A DNA stretch of 64,000 nucleotides from positions 1,032,001 through 1,096,000 of the forward strand of contig NZ_CP022112.1 of the NCBI RefSeq assembly GCF_000730165.1, in the 5' to 3' direction. Under the pieces are notes generated by a model. The model saw only the letters and a list, made by a program, of their open reading frames with translations, ran no database searches and was not told the origin of the DNA. The position numbers and the translations under genes are program-made. Shown here in pieces: positions 36,645 to 44,840 of the stretch. This DNA is from Nitrospirillum viridazoti CBAmc. Its GTDB lineage: Bacteria > Pseudomonadota > Alphaproteobacteria > Azospirillales > Azospirillaceae. How positions within the stretch are numbered: the first letter of the stretch is position 1; each line of letters starts with the position of its first letter.

Positions 36645-37886
36645 CTAGAAGCTGAACAGGGCCTTGACGCTGCCCCATGCCTGCTTGCCGACATCGACCG
36701 CCTTGTCGCCCGCCTTGTAGACGGCGATGGCTGCCTCCGCCGCGCCCTTGTTGACGAAGCGGGAAGACCCGGCGCCCAGTTCCAGCAGCGTCCCAGCGAT
36801 GACATGGCCGGTTCCCACGACACCGCCCTGCCTGCGCCCCTCTTCCTTCAGCTTGCCGGCGAAATCGCCGATGACCTCCGAACCGCCCTCGGCAACCTCG
36901 CGAAAACGGTCGAACTGCTGCTCCTCGGTTCCCAACGGCCGGGCGAGAATGGCGCCCAGCCGTTCCTTCATGCGGCTGGACGCGTGGCGGCCTGCCGCCG
37001 CGATCTGTTCGGTGTCGTAGTCGATCTTCAGCTCGCCTTCCAGCCCGACCCCGATATTGGCGCCTAGCTTGGCCTGGAAGCCGATCTTGCCAACCTCGTT
37101 CGTGATGCCCACCTTGGCACCACCGCCTACCTTGCCGAACACCAGCCGCGGCTTGCTGGTATAGCTGTTGTTGCCCTGCTTGAGCACGATAGTCGGCCCC
37201 AGCTTGGCACCGGCGCCGGCTTCCAGCTTGCCTTCGGCGCCCAGGCCCTTCGCAAGGCTGGCCTGGGCGGAGGCCGACGCGGTTGCCGTGGCATAGGCAA
37301 CGGCCTCCCCACCAGCCGAGGCCGAATGCCTGTCATCGATATTGCCGGACAGTTCGGTCTTGGCGGTGGCCTTGGCTTCCGCCTCTGCCTTGCCCTCCAG
37401 GGACAGGCCGGCGGTGCCAAGCTTCGCGGCCGCGCTGGCCGCGGCGCTGGCGGCCGCTCCCAATTGCGCCTGGCCCCTGACGTCACGCTGGGCGATCCGG
37501 CTTTCCAGCTTGGCCGAGACATCGCCGTTGATCTTGGCGGTGACGGAGGCTTCCGCCTTCAGGCCGTCGGAGCCGATGCCGGCGATCGCCTCGGTGGTCA
37601 CCTTCACCGAGCCCGCCGCCACGCCCTGGAGCGTCGTTGGGCCGCCGAGGCTGAGTGCCTTGGTCTTGGCCTCGTCGGAAAGGTTGACCCAGTCGCGCTC
37701 GTGGAGCTTGTCGCTGATCGACGCGCTGGTCTTGAACTTGTCCTTGTCCTTCGGCTCGTTTCCCGTCACTGCCGGGGCCGTTTGCGCCCGTGGCCGCGTT
37801 CCCACGGGGTCCGCTTCCTGGCCGGCTGTCGCGACGGGTGCCGATTGGCTGCGCGGCCTGTTGCCGTTGTCCTCGGGCTCGGTCAA
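36645..37886 (-). CDS. Ala/Gly/Lys-rich repetitive hypothetical protein
   Basis: 413 aa from a TTG start preceded by GGGAG at 7 bp. Residues 1-50 are polar and disordered (Pro, Gln, Thr rich). The middle, about 95-300, alternates small and charged residues in strand-like runs (KAEASVTAKINGDVSAKLES, KAEAEAKATAKTELSGN, AYATATASASAQASLAKGLG, EGKLEAGAGAKLGPTIVLKQ), like a beta-solenoid or an amphipathic Ala helix. The C-terminus has short Gly/Ala hydrophobic stretches and ends VGKQAWGSVKALFSF. There is no signal peptide, catalytic motif or known family that I recognise. It could be a secreted or surface effector. The function is unknown. Confidence 0.75.
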   Translation of the reverse strand: MTEPEDNGNRPRSQSAPVATAGQEADPVGTRPRAQTAPAVTGNEPKDKDKFKTSASISDKLHERDWVNLSDEAKTKALSLGGPTTLQGVAAGSVKVTTEAIAGIGSDGLKAEASVTAKINGDVSAKLESRIAQRDVRGQAQLGAAASAAASAAAKLGTAGLSLEGKAEAEAKATAKTELSGNIDDRHSASAGGEAVAYATATASASAQASLAKGLGAEGKLEAGAGAKLGPTIVLKQGNNSYTSKPRLVFGKVGGGAKVGITNEVGKIGFQAKLGANIGVGLEGELKIDYDTEQIAAAGRHASSRMKERLGAILARPLGTEEQQFDRFREVAEGGSEVIGDFAGKLKEEGRRQGGVVGTGHVIAGTLLELGAGSSRFVNKGAAEAAIAVYKAGDKAVDVGKQAWGSVKALFSF

Positions 37887-38078
37887 ATTCGCTCTCCCGG
37901 ATGGAGGCCGCCAAGCCCAGGATCACAGGGCACTGCCGACCGCCCATATATGCCGCCGCCAGAAATACCCTTTATGAGCGACAGTTTACAATCGAAATAG
38001 TTAGTCCTAAAGGTTAGATTCGGCGCGAAGGCAGGCTGGTCACGCGGACGTCACTCCCCTACTCCACCAGGGACTGGA

Positions 38079-38340
38079 GTGCGCCTGCACCGCACGCTGC
38101 TGGATGAGCACTTCCGCGTCGAAGGCCGCCGAACCTGGTTCGATACCATCGAGGAGATGCAGGTCGTGCTCGACCAGCAGCTGCTCGTCTACAATACCAA
38201 GCGGCCCCACCAGGGAGGCGGCATGAAGGGGCGCACGCCCTCCAGGCCTTCCGCGACGGCATCCCCAAACCACAGAAGGAGGGCCCGAAGCCAACCTCAA
38301 ACCCGCCGCCCGATGACCTCACCAGAGGGGACAACTGTCA
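38079..38340 (+). pseudogene. IS481-type transposase 3' remnant
   Basis: The frame from 38079 reads LHRTLLDEHFRVEGRRTW, then DQQLLVYNTKRPHQGGGMKGRTP, the C-terminal rve/DDE region of IS481-family transposases (YNTxRPHQG motif). Near 38250 the frame shifts by one base, and the homology continues as LQAFRDGIPKPQKEGPKP. The sequence stops where the IS5 element begins at 38341. The 5' two thirds are missing. It is a dead fragment, disrupted first by deletion or frameshift and then by IS5 insertion. Confidence 0.82.
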
Positions 38341-39274
38341 GAGCCTGGCCCATAAATAAGTTGAGTGATATCAGTCTCTTGTGATTCGTTCTGTTTGCGA
38401 AGACGAGAATGAATCCCAAGATTATGTGGACTGATATCACCCGTCGCCAGTATCGGCGGGATCATCTGAAGTATGCAAGCGATCTGACGAACGAAGAATG
38501 GGACATCCTGTGCCCGGCGCTTCCTGGCGCGTACCGGCGGGGCCGGCCGCGAGAGGTAGAGCTGCGGTCGGTGGTGGAGGCGATTTTCTACGTGCTGGAG
38601 GGCGGATGCGCATGGCGGATGCTACCGGACAGCTTTCCGCCGCGGACAACGGTGCAGCGTTACTTCTACGCCTGGCGGAACGATGGGACATGGAAGCGGC
38701 TGAACCATTTATTGCTGATGCGTACGCGGGAAAGGATGGGCCGCGAGGCCAGTCCCAGCGCCGGCGTCATCGACAGCCAGTCGGCCAAGACCACGGAAGC
38801 CGGTGGCGTGCGTGGGTATGACGCGGGCAAGAAGGTGAAGGGCCGCAAGCGCCATATCATCACGGATACCAACGGGTTTCTGGTCGGTGCCGTCGTTCAT
38901 GGTGCCGATATCCAGGACCGCGATGGCGCTCCTTCGGTACTGGCTTCGATCCGCGCCGCGTTCCCTTGGCTGCGGCATGTCTTCGCCGACGGCGGCTACG
39001 CGGGTGACAAGTTGGAGACCCCCTTGGCCACCATGGGCAATTGGACCCTGGAGATCATCAAGCGATCCGACACCGCCCAGGGCTTCGTCGTCCTGCCCAG
39101 GCGTTGGGTGGTGGAACGGACTTTCGCCTGGTTAGGCCGCAATCGGCGCCTCGCTAAAGACTTCGAACGGGGAACCGACACCGCAACCGCATGGATCTTC
39201 GCCGCCAGCGTCAAGCCCCTCACCAGGAGATTGGCGCGCACTTAAAACCACTTATCCGATTCCGGGCCGGACTC
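38341..39274 (+). mobile_element. IS5-family insertion sequence
   Basis: 934 bp bounded by imperfect inverted ends: GAGCCTGGCCC at the left and, as the complement at the right, GAGTCCGGCCC. It encodes one full-length transposase. The flanking triplets are TCA (left) and TAA (right). Both fit a TNA target, but they are not identical, so either the target copy has mutated or the flanks have been rearranged. It interrupts the IS481 remnant. Confidence 0.85.
38409..39245 (+). CDS. IS5-family transposase
   Basis: 278-aa DDE transposase. The N-terminal domain begins MWTDITRRQYRRDHLKYASDL with WDILCPALPG and GCAWRMLP. The catalytic residues are Asp in GVIDSQSAK, Asp in FADGGYAGDKL and Glu in WVVERTFAWLGRNRRLAKDFE. 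The length is normal, the frame is intact, and both inverted ends are present, so the copy could still be active. A start five codons later (MWTD) is equally possible. Confidence 0.93.
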   Translation: MNPKIMWTDITRRQYRRDHLKYASDLTNEEWDILCPALPGAYRRGRPREVELRSVVEAIFYVLEGGCAWRMLPDSFPPRTTVQRYFYAWRNDGTWKRLNHLLLMRTRERMGREASPSAGVIDSQSAKTTEAGGVRGYDAGKKVKGRKRHIITDTNGFLVGAVVHGADIQDRDGAPSVLASIRAAFPWLRHVFADGGYAGDKLETPLATMGNWTLEIIKRSDTAQGFVVLPRRWVVERTFAWLGRNRRLAKDFERGTDTATAWIFAASVKPLTRRLART

Positions 39275-39316
39275 TAAGGCAAGCGCGCATGGCGCTGTCG
39301 TGCCGCTAAGGGACAG

Positions 39317-39372
39317 TGAACCGGCGTTCGGTAGCCGTGAACGGCTGTTCATGCGCTATGAACCGTCGTTCA
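39317..39372. promoter_or_regulatory. Array of three palindromic operators, 21-bp period
   Basis: TGAAC-N4-GTTCA-type palindromes occur at 39317-39330 (GTTCG variant), 39338-39351 (perfect) and 39359-39372 (perfect, extended to ATGAAC...GTTCAT). The period is exactly 21 bp, two helical turns, so dimers would line up on one face. The shape suits a TetR-like or similar dimeric regulator. No gene starts properly downstream. The original target gene may have been lost. Confidence 0.5.
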
Positions 39373-39766
39373 TCACCAGATTTGTGGGTCACATCCCATC
39401 CGCATGGTGTGGGGGCGGCATCCGCCGGGTCGGGCCTAGCAAGTCGTGAAAGAACCTTTGCTTCCCAGCCGGCACTGGCGGCGGCGACCCGCCGCTGGCA
39501 CTTCGTCTCCGCGCGGTGCTGGGCGGAATTCGGCGGGCTGGCCTTAGCCATGCTGACACCGGTCCGCTCATGGGCGCGGTCGACCAAAAACGAATCGCAA
39601 ATCCGTGAATCCCGGTTCAATTCCCGGCCTACGAACCTCCCGCCCCCGACCGCCTTGTTAAGTGGCCCAAAGGTTGCGCAAAACGGCGCATAATCCTGCG
39701 CGATTGGGCGCATAGGCCTACCGCACTCGGACCTCCCGCCGTGGACTGCCCCGTTCCCGGCGGTAA

Positions 39767-39971
39767 ATCAGCACGCGGCTTGGACGCCGATCGGCATAAC
39801 AACCAATTGATTCTATTGGGACTGACGGGGGCATTTAATCGCGCCGATCCACACCTAAGGTCCCTGGATAGGCCAAGCGTGTATATCGGCATGCGGTTGG
39901 ATGCCGGTCGGCACAGCAGCCAATTGATTCTATTAGGGTCAATGGAGCCATTTGATCGCGCCGATCCACAC
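39767..39971. repeat. Two-copy imperfect direct repeat, 117-bp period
   Basis: Copies of about 88 bp at 39767-39854 and 39884-39971. The core CAATTGATTCTATT and the end CGCGCCGATCCACAC are identical, while the remainder differs mostly by transitions. The 117-bp period equals 39 codons, so both strands stay open through it. Whether it encodes protein is unclear, because many codon differences change the residue. Confidence 0.65.
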
Positions 39972-40054
39972 GATGGACGCTCTTGAAGCCCTACCGTCTC
40001 GCGGGGACATGACACTGTTCCCCGGCGAGGGAATTACAAGGTTGGCTTCGGCGC

Positions 40055-41689
40055 CTAACGGCGGTGATCGTCCTTGATCATGGCGGCAGCCTTTTCGGCG
40101 ATCATGATGACGACGGCGTTGGTATTGCCGGAGGTGACAACCGGCATGATGGATGCATCGACCACCCGCAACCCTTCAAGCCCCCTCACCCGCAGCCGTG
40201 TATCCACCACAGCGTCCGCATCCTCACCCATGCGGCAGGTACCGACCGGATGGTCCCCGCGGAACGCGGCCGACCGTAAATAGGCCATCCAATCGGCATC
40301 GGTTTCGGGCCGGGCCGCGGGCGCGATCATCCCGGTCAGCATGTCGGCCAGGGGCGACGTGTCCAGTATCCGCATCGCTTCCCGGCAGCCGGCCACCAGG
40401 TCGGCAACATCCTGGTCGTTCCCCAGCAGTTGGTGTTCGATGATGGGTTGATCCATCGGATCGGACGACCGCAAGGTGATACGCCCCCGCTGGCGGGGGT
40501 GAAGCAGGCATGTCGCCAGACTCATGCCCGGTTTCGGATGAAGGCGGAGGCCGTCCTGCAGGGTTTCCATCTGGTAGGCGGCCGGAACCAAAATCGTCTG
40601 GATGGTCGGCAGGGCATGGTCATCGCGCGTCCGGAAGAAGGCCTGGGCATGCCCGACGGGGCTGGTAAGCGGCCCCCGGCGCGCCAGCAGGAAGCGCGCG
40701 CCGTGGAACAGCGCCTTCCACCACGTCGTCTCGGTATTGAGCGTGGAGACTTTGGAACCGCGCGTGATCATGACACAGGGGTGTTCCTGAAGATTGCCGC
40801 CGACGCCCGGGGAATCCCGCACCACGTCGATGCCCATGCCGCGCAGGTGATCGGCGGGCCCGATGCCGGACAGCATCAGAAGCTTGGGGGAGCCTATCGC
40901 CCCAGCGCTCACGATGATGTCCCGGTGCGCCCGCGCCCCGTATTCCTGGCCTTCCCACTGGTATCTGACCCTAGTCGCCCGCCCCCTCTCCGTCTCGATC
41001 CGCAACACCCGCGCCTTGGTGCGGACGAACAGATTGGGGCGCTTGAGGACGGGCTTCAGGAAGGAGCGGGCGGAACTGTAGCGGAGGCCGGCCTTCTGCG
41101 ACGCCTGGCAAGGCCCCACCCCCTCTTGCTCCGCGCCATTCTGGTCAGGATTGTAGGGATGGCCCAAGGCCATTGCCGCCTGGATGAAGCGGTCGGTCAA
41201 CTTGTGCTTCAGACGCAAGGCGGAAGCGGGTTGGGGGCCCATTCCGCCGCGGGTTTCCGATGCCCCGCCCTCGTTCGTCTCGGCGCTCTTGAAATAGGGC
41301 AGCACCTCCGCATACGACCACCCCCGGCACCCCATCCGGGCCCAGGCGTCAAAGTCGCCGGGATTGCCCCGGACCCACATCATGCCGTTGATGGAACTGC
41401 CGCCCCCCAAAATCTTGCCCGCCGACCAGATGTCCCTCAGGCCGTTGCGGGAGGGGTCCGGTTCAGCGGGATACGCCCAGTTGACGTCGCCGGCACCAAA
41501 CCATTTCCCCAGCGCGGAAAACAGCATCGCCTCGCCCGCCGGGATATGGATGAAAGGTGAGCGGTCGCGGGCCCCGGCTTCCAACAGCAGAACCGCCGCG
41601 CCATCAGCGCTCAATCGGTCGGCCAGCACACATCCCGCCGAACCGGCGCCAACGATCACGTAGTCAAAGCTCTCTTCCGCCAATGTCAT
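40055..41689 (-). CDS. GMC-family FAD alcohol/choline-type dehydrogenase
   Basis: About 544 aa from the ATG at 41689, placed a few residues before the FAD motif VIVGAGSAGCVLADRLS; an ATG 12 codons upstream is also possible. Other GMC signatures are GKILGGGSSINGMMWVRGNP, VSAGAIGSPKLLMLSGIGP, and the active-site region HPVGTCRMG with a final NTNAVVIMIAEKAA. It oxidises a primary alcohol to an aldehyde; choline, polyols and polyethers are known substrates in the family. The aldehyde dehydrogenase nearby on the same strand and the divergent MFS gene suggest uptake and oxidation of an alcohol. The substrate is unknown. Confidence 0.9.
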   Translation of the reverse strand: MTLAEESFDYVIVGAGSAGCVLADRLSADGAAVLLLEAGARDRSPFIHIPAGEAMLFSALGKWFGAGDVNWAYPAEPDPSRNGLRDIWSAGKILGGGSSINGMMWVRGNPGDFDAWARMGCRGWSYAEVLPYFKSAETNEGGASETRGGMGPQPASALRLKHKLTDRFIQAAMALGHPYNPDQNGAEQEGVGPCQASQKAGLRYSSARSFLKPVLKRPNLFVRTKARVLRIETERGRATRVRYQWEGQEYGARAHRDIIVSAGAIGSPKLLMLSGIGPADHLRGMGIDVVRDSPGVGGNLQEHPCVMITRGSKVSTLNTETTWWKALFHGARFLLARRGPLTSPVGHAQAFFRTRDDHALPTIQTILVPAAYQMETLQDGLRLHPKPGMSLATCLLHPRQRGRITLRSSDPMDQPIIEHQLLGNDQDVADLVAGCREAMRILDTSPLADMLTGMIAPAARPETDADWMAYLRSAAFRGDHPVGTCRMGEDADAVVDTRLRVRGLEGLRVVDASIMPVVTSGNTNAVVIMIAEKAAAMIKDDHRR

Positions 41690-41915
41690 GAAGCACCAGA
41701 CCGCCAAAGGAAACAACGGCCCCATCCTGCCTATACGGCGGGCGCCGTCTTTTGATCAGACCAGATAAAGGATTGCGTGCCACCTTACCGAAGGGGAGGC
41801 CATGGCGGCAAAAAGGGAAAGCGCGCGCAAAGAACTGCCCCCCTCCCCCAAATGTCGGCGCCGAAACTAACTGCTAGCCTGGTTGGCTGAAGTTCCGCGA
41901 TGGGAGGCTTAATAG

Positions 41916-43037
41916 GTGAACAAGCAAGGATCAAGTGTCGGCACGTCCGTGGCGCTGGTGTGGCTGTGCAGCGTCGCGCCCCTCGCGGCGATTCTGGTTC
42001 CCCTGCTGCTGCCGGTGTACCAGCAAAGCTACGCGCTGGACGCCAGTGCGATGGGGTTCCTGGCGTCGGCCGACCTGGCCGGGGCCTGCCTGGCGTCGAT
42101 CAGCGCGCCACTCTGGCTGCAGCGCACGGGATGCCGCGGCGGTGTCATCGGGGGCTTGATGGTGGTCGCCACCGCCAACATCGCCGCCGCCTTCGCCGGC
42201 ACCTCTCTGTTGCTGTTGACGACACGCCTGGTGGCCGGCGTGGGGACGGGCCTGGTGCTGAGCAGCGCCATTCCCATCGTCTCGGCCAGCCAGCGGCCGG
42301 CCCGGCTGATCAGTGCGGTCCAGGTGCTTCAGCTTCTGCTGGCGGGCGCCGCCCTGGCGGGCGCCGGGCAATTGCTGGCCGCCGGCGGCCCCCGTCCAGT
42401 GCTGTTGGCCGTGGTGGCCATCGCGGTCCTGTCCTTGCCCGCGGCGATGCTGCTGCCGGGCCGCAGCGGCCAGGCGCACAGCTTGCCCACCCTTGCCGAG
42501 ATGCGGCCCGTTTCACTGATCCTGGGCGGCATCTTCATCTATTTCGCCGCCGCCGCCATCATCTCCAACTACGCCGGCCAACTCAGCACGCAGCAGGGCC
42601 TGTCGATCGAAGCGGTCAGCACGGCGCTGGCGGTCGGCAACCTGGGGGCCCTGCCGGGCTCGCTCATCGCCATGCTGGCGGCCACGCCGGAACACCGCCG
42701 CCTGATGATGGTGGCCGCCGCGGGACTGCAATGTCTGGCGGTCGCCGTCATGTTGTGGGTGCCCGGCGCGCTGGTGTTCACCGCCGCGTTCTTCCTGGTT
42801 CAAATGTGCATCACTATCCTGGGACCCCTGCAGGTCGCGGCCCTGGTCGACCGGGATGCCAGCGGCCGTGGCATCGAGGGCCTGGCCGCCATGCAGAGCG
42901 GCGGCCAGGCCCTGGGCCCCTTGCTTGGCGCGTTATTCATCAGCGGGGGGCGGGTAGATGGCGCCTATCTCTGCGGCTTCGCCATCGTCGTCGTCAGCAC
43001 CGCCATGGTGGTGCGGCGGCGGTCAGCGATCCGCTGA
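41916..43037 (+). CDS. MFS transporter
   Basis: 373 aa, about twelve hydrophobic helices, GTG start with GGGAGG 11 bp upstream. The N-terminal half (VALVWLCSVAPLAAILVPLLLPVYQQSYALDASAMGFLASADLAGAC) looks like the sugar/aromatic-efflux branch of MFS. It is divergent from the GMC gene and converges with the aldehyde dehydrogenase gene, overlapping it by 15 bp at their 3' ends. It probably imports or exports the substrate of the surrounding oxidative genes. The specificity cannot be read. Confidence 0.85.
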   Translation: MNKQGSSVGTSVALVWLCSVAPLAAILVPLLLPVYQQSYALDASAMGFLASADLAGACLASISAPLWLQRTGCRGGVIGGLMVVATANIAAAFAGTSLLLLTTRLVAGVGTGLVLSSAIPIVSASQRPARLISAVQVLQLLLAGAALAGAGQLLAAGGPRPVLLAVVAIAVLSLPAAMLLPGRSGQAHSLPTLAEMRPVSLILGGIFIYFAAAAIISNYAGQLSTQQGLSIEAVSTALAVGNLGALPGSLIAMLAATPEHRRLMMVAAAGLQCLAVAVMLWVPGALVFTAAFFLVQMCITILGPLQVAALVDRDASGRGIEGLAAMQSGGQALGPLLGALFISGGRVDGAYLCGFAIVVVSTAMVVRRRSAIR

Positions 43038-44546
43038 CCGGCAGGGCCCACCCGCCAGCACCACCCCCTTGATCGCCGTGTAGCTGCGCAGACTGTCCAG
43101 GCCGGTTTCGCTGCCGAAGCCGGAATCGCCACGCGGCTCCCCCGCCAGGGACATGCCCGGCCCCTCATAGGATTCAACCGTGCCGTTGACGGTGACGTGC
43201 CCCGTCTTGAGCCGGCGAACCAGGGTTTGGGCCGTGGGGTAGTGCGCGGTCCAGACCGTGGCGGCCAGGCCGTAACTGCTACCGTTGGCCAAGCCAATGG
43301 CCTCTTCCGTACTCTCGAAGGATTGGACCGTCAGCACCGGGCCGAACACCTCGTCCCGGACGATGGCCATCCCCTGCGACACGTCGTCGAGGATGGTGGG
43401 GGCCACGCCGCAAGGGCGGTCGACGGGGCCGCCGGCCACCATGCGGGCGCCGTCGCGCAGGGCACCGGCGATATGGCCCAGGACACGCTCACACTGGCGC
43501 TGCCCGGCCAATGGCCCAAAAGTCGTGGCCGGTTCCAGGGGATCACCCACCGCGTACTGCCGAACCTCCCGCTCCAATGCCGCCATCAGATCGGCCTTGC
43601 GTGATGCATGGACCAGCAGGCGGGAGCGGGCGACGCAAAGCTGGCCTTGATTGGCGAACGCCTCCCCCAGGATGCGCGGGGCGACCAGATCGGATGCGGG
43701 GGCGTCGGCGAAGACGATCTGGGGGGATTTGCCGCCGCATTCGAGAATGACCGGCCGGATGCGGCTTTGCGACGCCGTGGCCATGATCGCCCGGCCCGCC
43801 TGGGTCGAGCCGGTGAAGGTCACCATGTCGACCAGGGGATGCCGCGCCAGGGCGGCCCCCGTGGTGACACCGTCGCCCGGTATGACGTTCAGGACCCCCG
43901 GCGGAACACCGGCCTCCAGCGCCAGCTCGCCCAACCGCAGGGCCGACCCGGGCGTCAGTTCCGAGGGCTTGAGCACGACGCAATTGCCCACCGCCAGCGC
44001 AGGCATGACCTTGATGACCGCGTTCGGCAGCGGATAGTTCCACGGCGCGATGGCTGCCACGACCCCCCGGGGCTCACGCAGGCTGAAGGCCAAGCTGGCC
44101 GCATCGCTGCCGGCCACGTCTCCATAAATCTTGTCCGCCGCCTCCGCATAGTGCCGGCACAAGGTCGGCGCCAGATCACGGATGTCGACCAGGGCGGAGG
44201 CGATGGGCTTCCCCATCTCCAGGGTGTCGCGCAACGCCAATTCTTCGTGGTTTTCCACGATAAGTTCGGCCAGGCGCAGCAAGATCATGCCTCGGGCGCG
44301 AGGGCTGAGGTCGCTCCATACGCCCCGCTCGCAGGCGCGGTGGGCATCTACAACCGCCTGGTCGACCATATCGGCCGAGCACAGCGCCGCCTCGTACAAG
44401 AGACCGCCATGAACGGGCGACCAGATGGCCATCGCCCCCGTCCCCTCACGGCGCGTGCCGCCGATCAGTGGACGACCGTCCCAGCTCAGCGCAGCGGCGC
44501 GCCCACGCCAGCCGGTTTGCATCGCTTCAGGTTCAAGATTCACCAT
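43023..44546 (-). CDS. NAD(P)-dependent aldehyde dehydrogenase
   Basis: About 507 aa from the ATG at 44546; starts further upstream lack ribosome-binding context. Family motifs include APWNYPLPNAVIKVMPALAVGNCVVLKPSE, VTFTGSTQAGRAIM, the catalytic Glu in ILECGGKSPQIV, the catalytic Cys in FANQGQLCVARSR and EVFGPVLTVQSF. It resembles the gamma-glutamyl-gamma-aminobutyraldehyde / betaine aldehyde group. It is divergent from the FAD oxidoreductase gene across a control region with a direct repeat. Likely role: oxidation of an aldehyde made by the GMC or FAD enzyme nearby. Confidence 0.92.
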   Translation of the reverse strand: MVNLEPEAMQTGWRGRAAALSWDGRPLIGGTRREGTGAMAIWSPVHGGLLYEAALCSADMVDQAVVDAHRACERGVWSDLSPRARGMILLRLAELIVENHEELALRDTLEMGKPIASALVDIRDLAPTLCRHYAEAADKIYGDVAGSDAASLAFSLREPRGVVAAIAPWNYPLPNAVIKVMPALAVGNCVVLKPSELTPGSALRLGELALEAGVPPGVLNVIPGDGVTTGAALARHPLVDMVTFTGSTQAGRAIMATASQSRIRPVILECGGKSPQIVFADAPASDLVAPRILGEAFANQGQLCVARSRLLVHASRKADLMAALEREVRQYAVGDPLEPATTFGPLAGQRQCERVLGHIAGALRDGARMVAGGPVDRPCGVAPTILDDVSQGMAIVRDEVFGPVLTVQSFESTEEAIGLANGSSYGLAATVWTAHYPTAQTLVRRLKTGHVTVNGTVESYEGPGMSLAGEPRGDSGFGSETGLDSLRSYTAIKGVVLAGGPCRSADR

Positions 44547-44685
44547 GGGAAGAAAACACCCCTCAGTCATCAGCGCCGGTGATGACACCGGCTGGCGGAG
44601 TCGCCACCGCCCCTGTCATGACCGGCTGTCGTGTCGCGATGGACCTCGCGCCAAACGCATCTGAGCCTTCCCAAGACCGGCCTAC

Positions 44686-44714
44686 TTTTGCGTCCCCGTC
44701 TGTCCTTTTTGCGT
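44686..44714. promoter_or_regulatory. Direct repeat TTTTGCGT x2, possible AraC-type operator
   Basis: TTTTGCGT occurs at 44686-44693 and 44707-44714, a 21-bp period, within the roughly 290-bp divergent region between the aldehyde dehydrogenase and FAD oxidoreductase genes. AraC/XylS regulators bind such same-face direct repeats, and an AraC-family gene lies at the end of the rightward gene run (47957). The link is inferred. Confidence 0.4.
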
Positions 44715-44840
44715 GACCCACAACCTGGTTCCGGCGCGGGGCGGACGTCTTGCCGGTGGCCAGCGGCCCCTCCACTCTCGCCCGCAGGATCCGGCGCCGG
44801 ACATAAAAACCGGCGGACAGAAAGTGAGGGTGGGACCGTC

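Larger units (their letters stand above)
39275..40054. other. Gene-poor stretch between IS5 and the GMC oxidoreductase
   Basis: 780 bp without a convincing gene. It contains the three-palindrome array at 39317-39372 and the imperfect direct repeat at 39767-39971, both listed separately. Open frames on both strands near 39316-39713 and 39629-40015 have no recognisable motif and atypical composition. I take it as remnant sequence beside a mobile element. Confidence 0.55.

Noticed and set aside
39600-39650. tRNA 3'-end look-alike (CCCGGTTCAATTCCCGG followed by a seven-base stem half)
   Set aside because: The T-stem has a C-C mismatch and no matching acceptor 5' half, D-arm or anticodon arm was found upstream. 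It may be a decayed fragment but is not a gene.
39306-39713. Open frames on both strands after the IS5 element
   Set aside because: Their beginnings are made of the palindrome array, and no family, start context or codon pattern supports them.
40055-44588. A polyethylene glycol (peg) or choline-betaine operon
   Set aside because: GMC oxidase, ALDH, transporter and AraC genes occur, but the acyl-CoA synthetase, choline transporter and BetI-type regulator are absent and the order differs.
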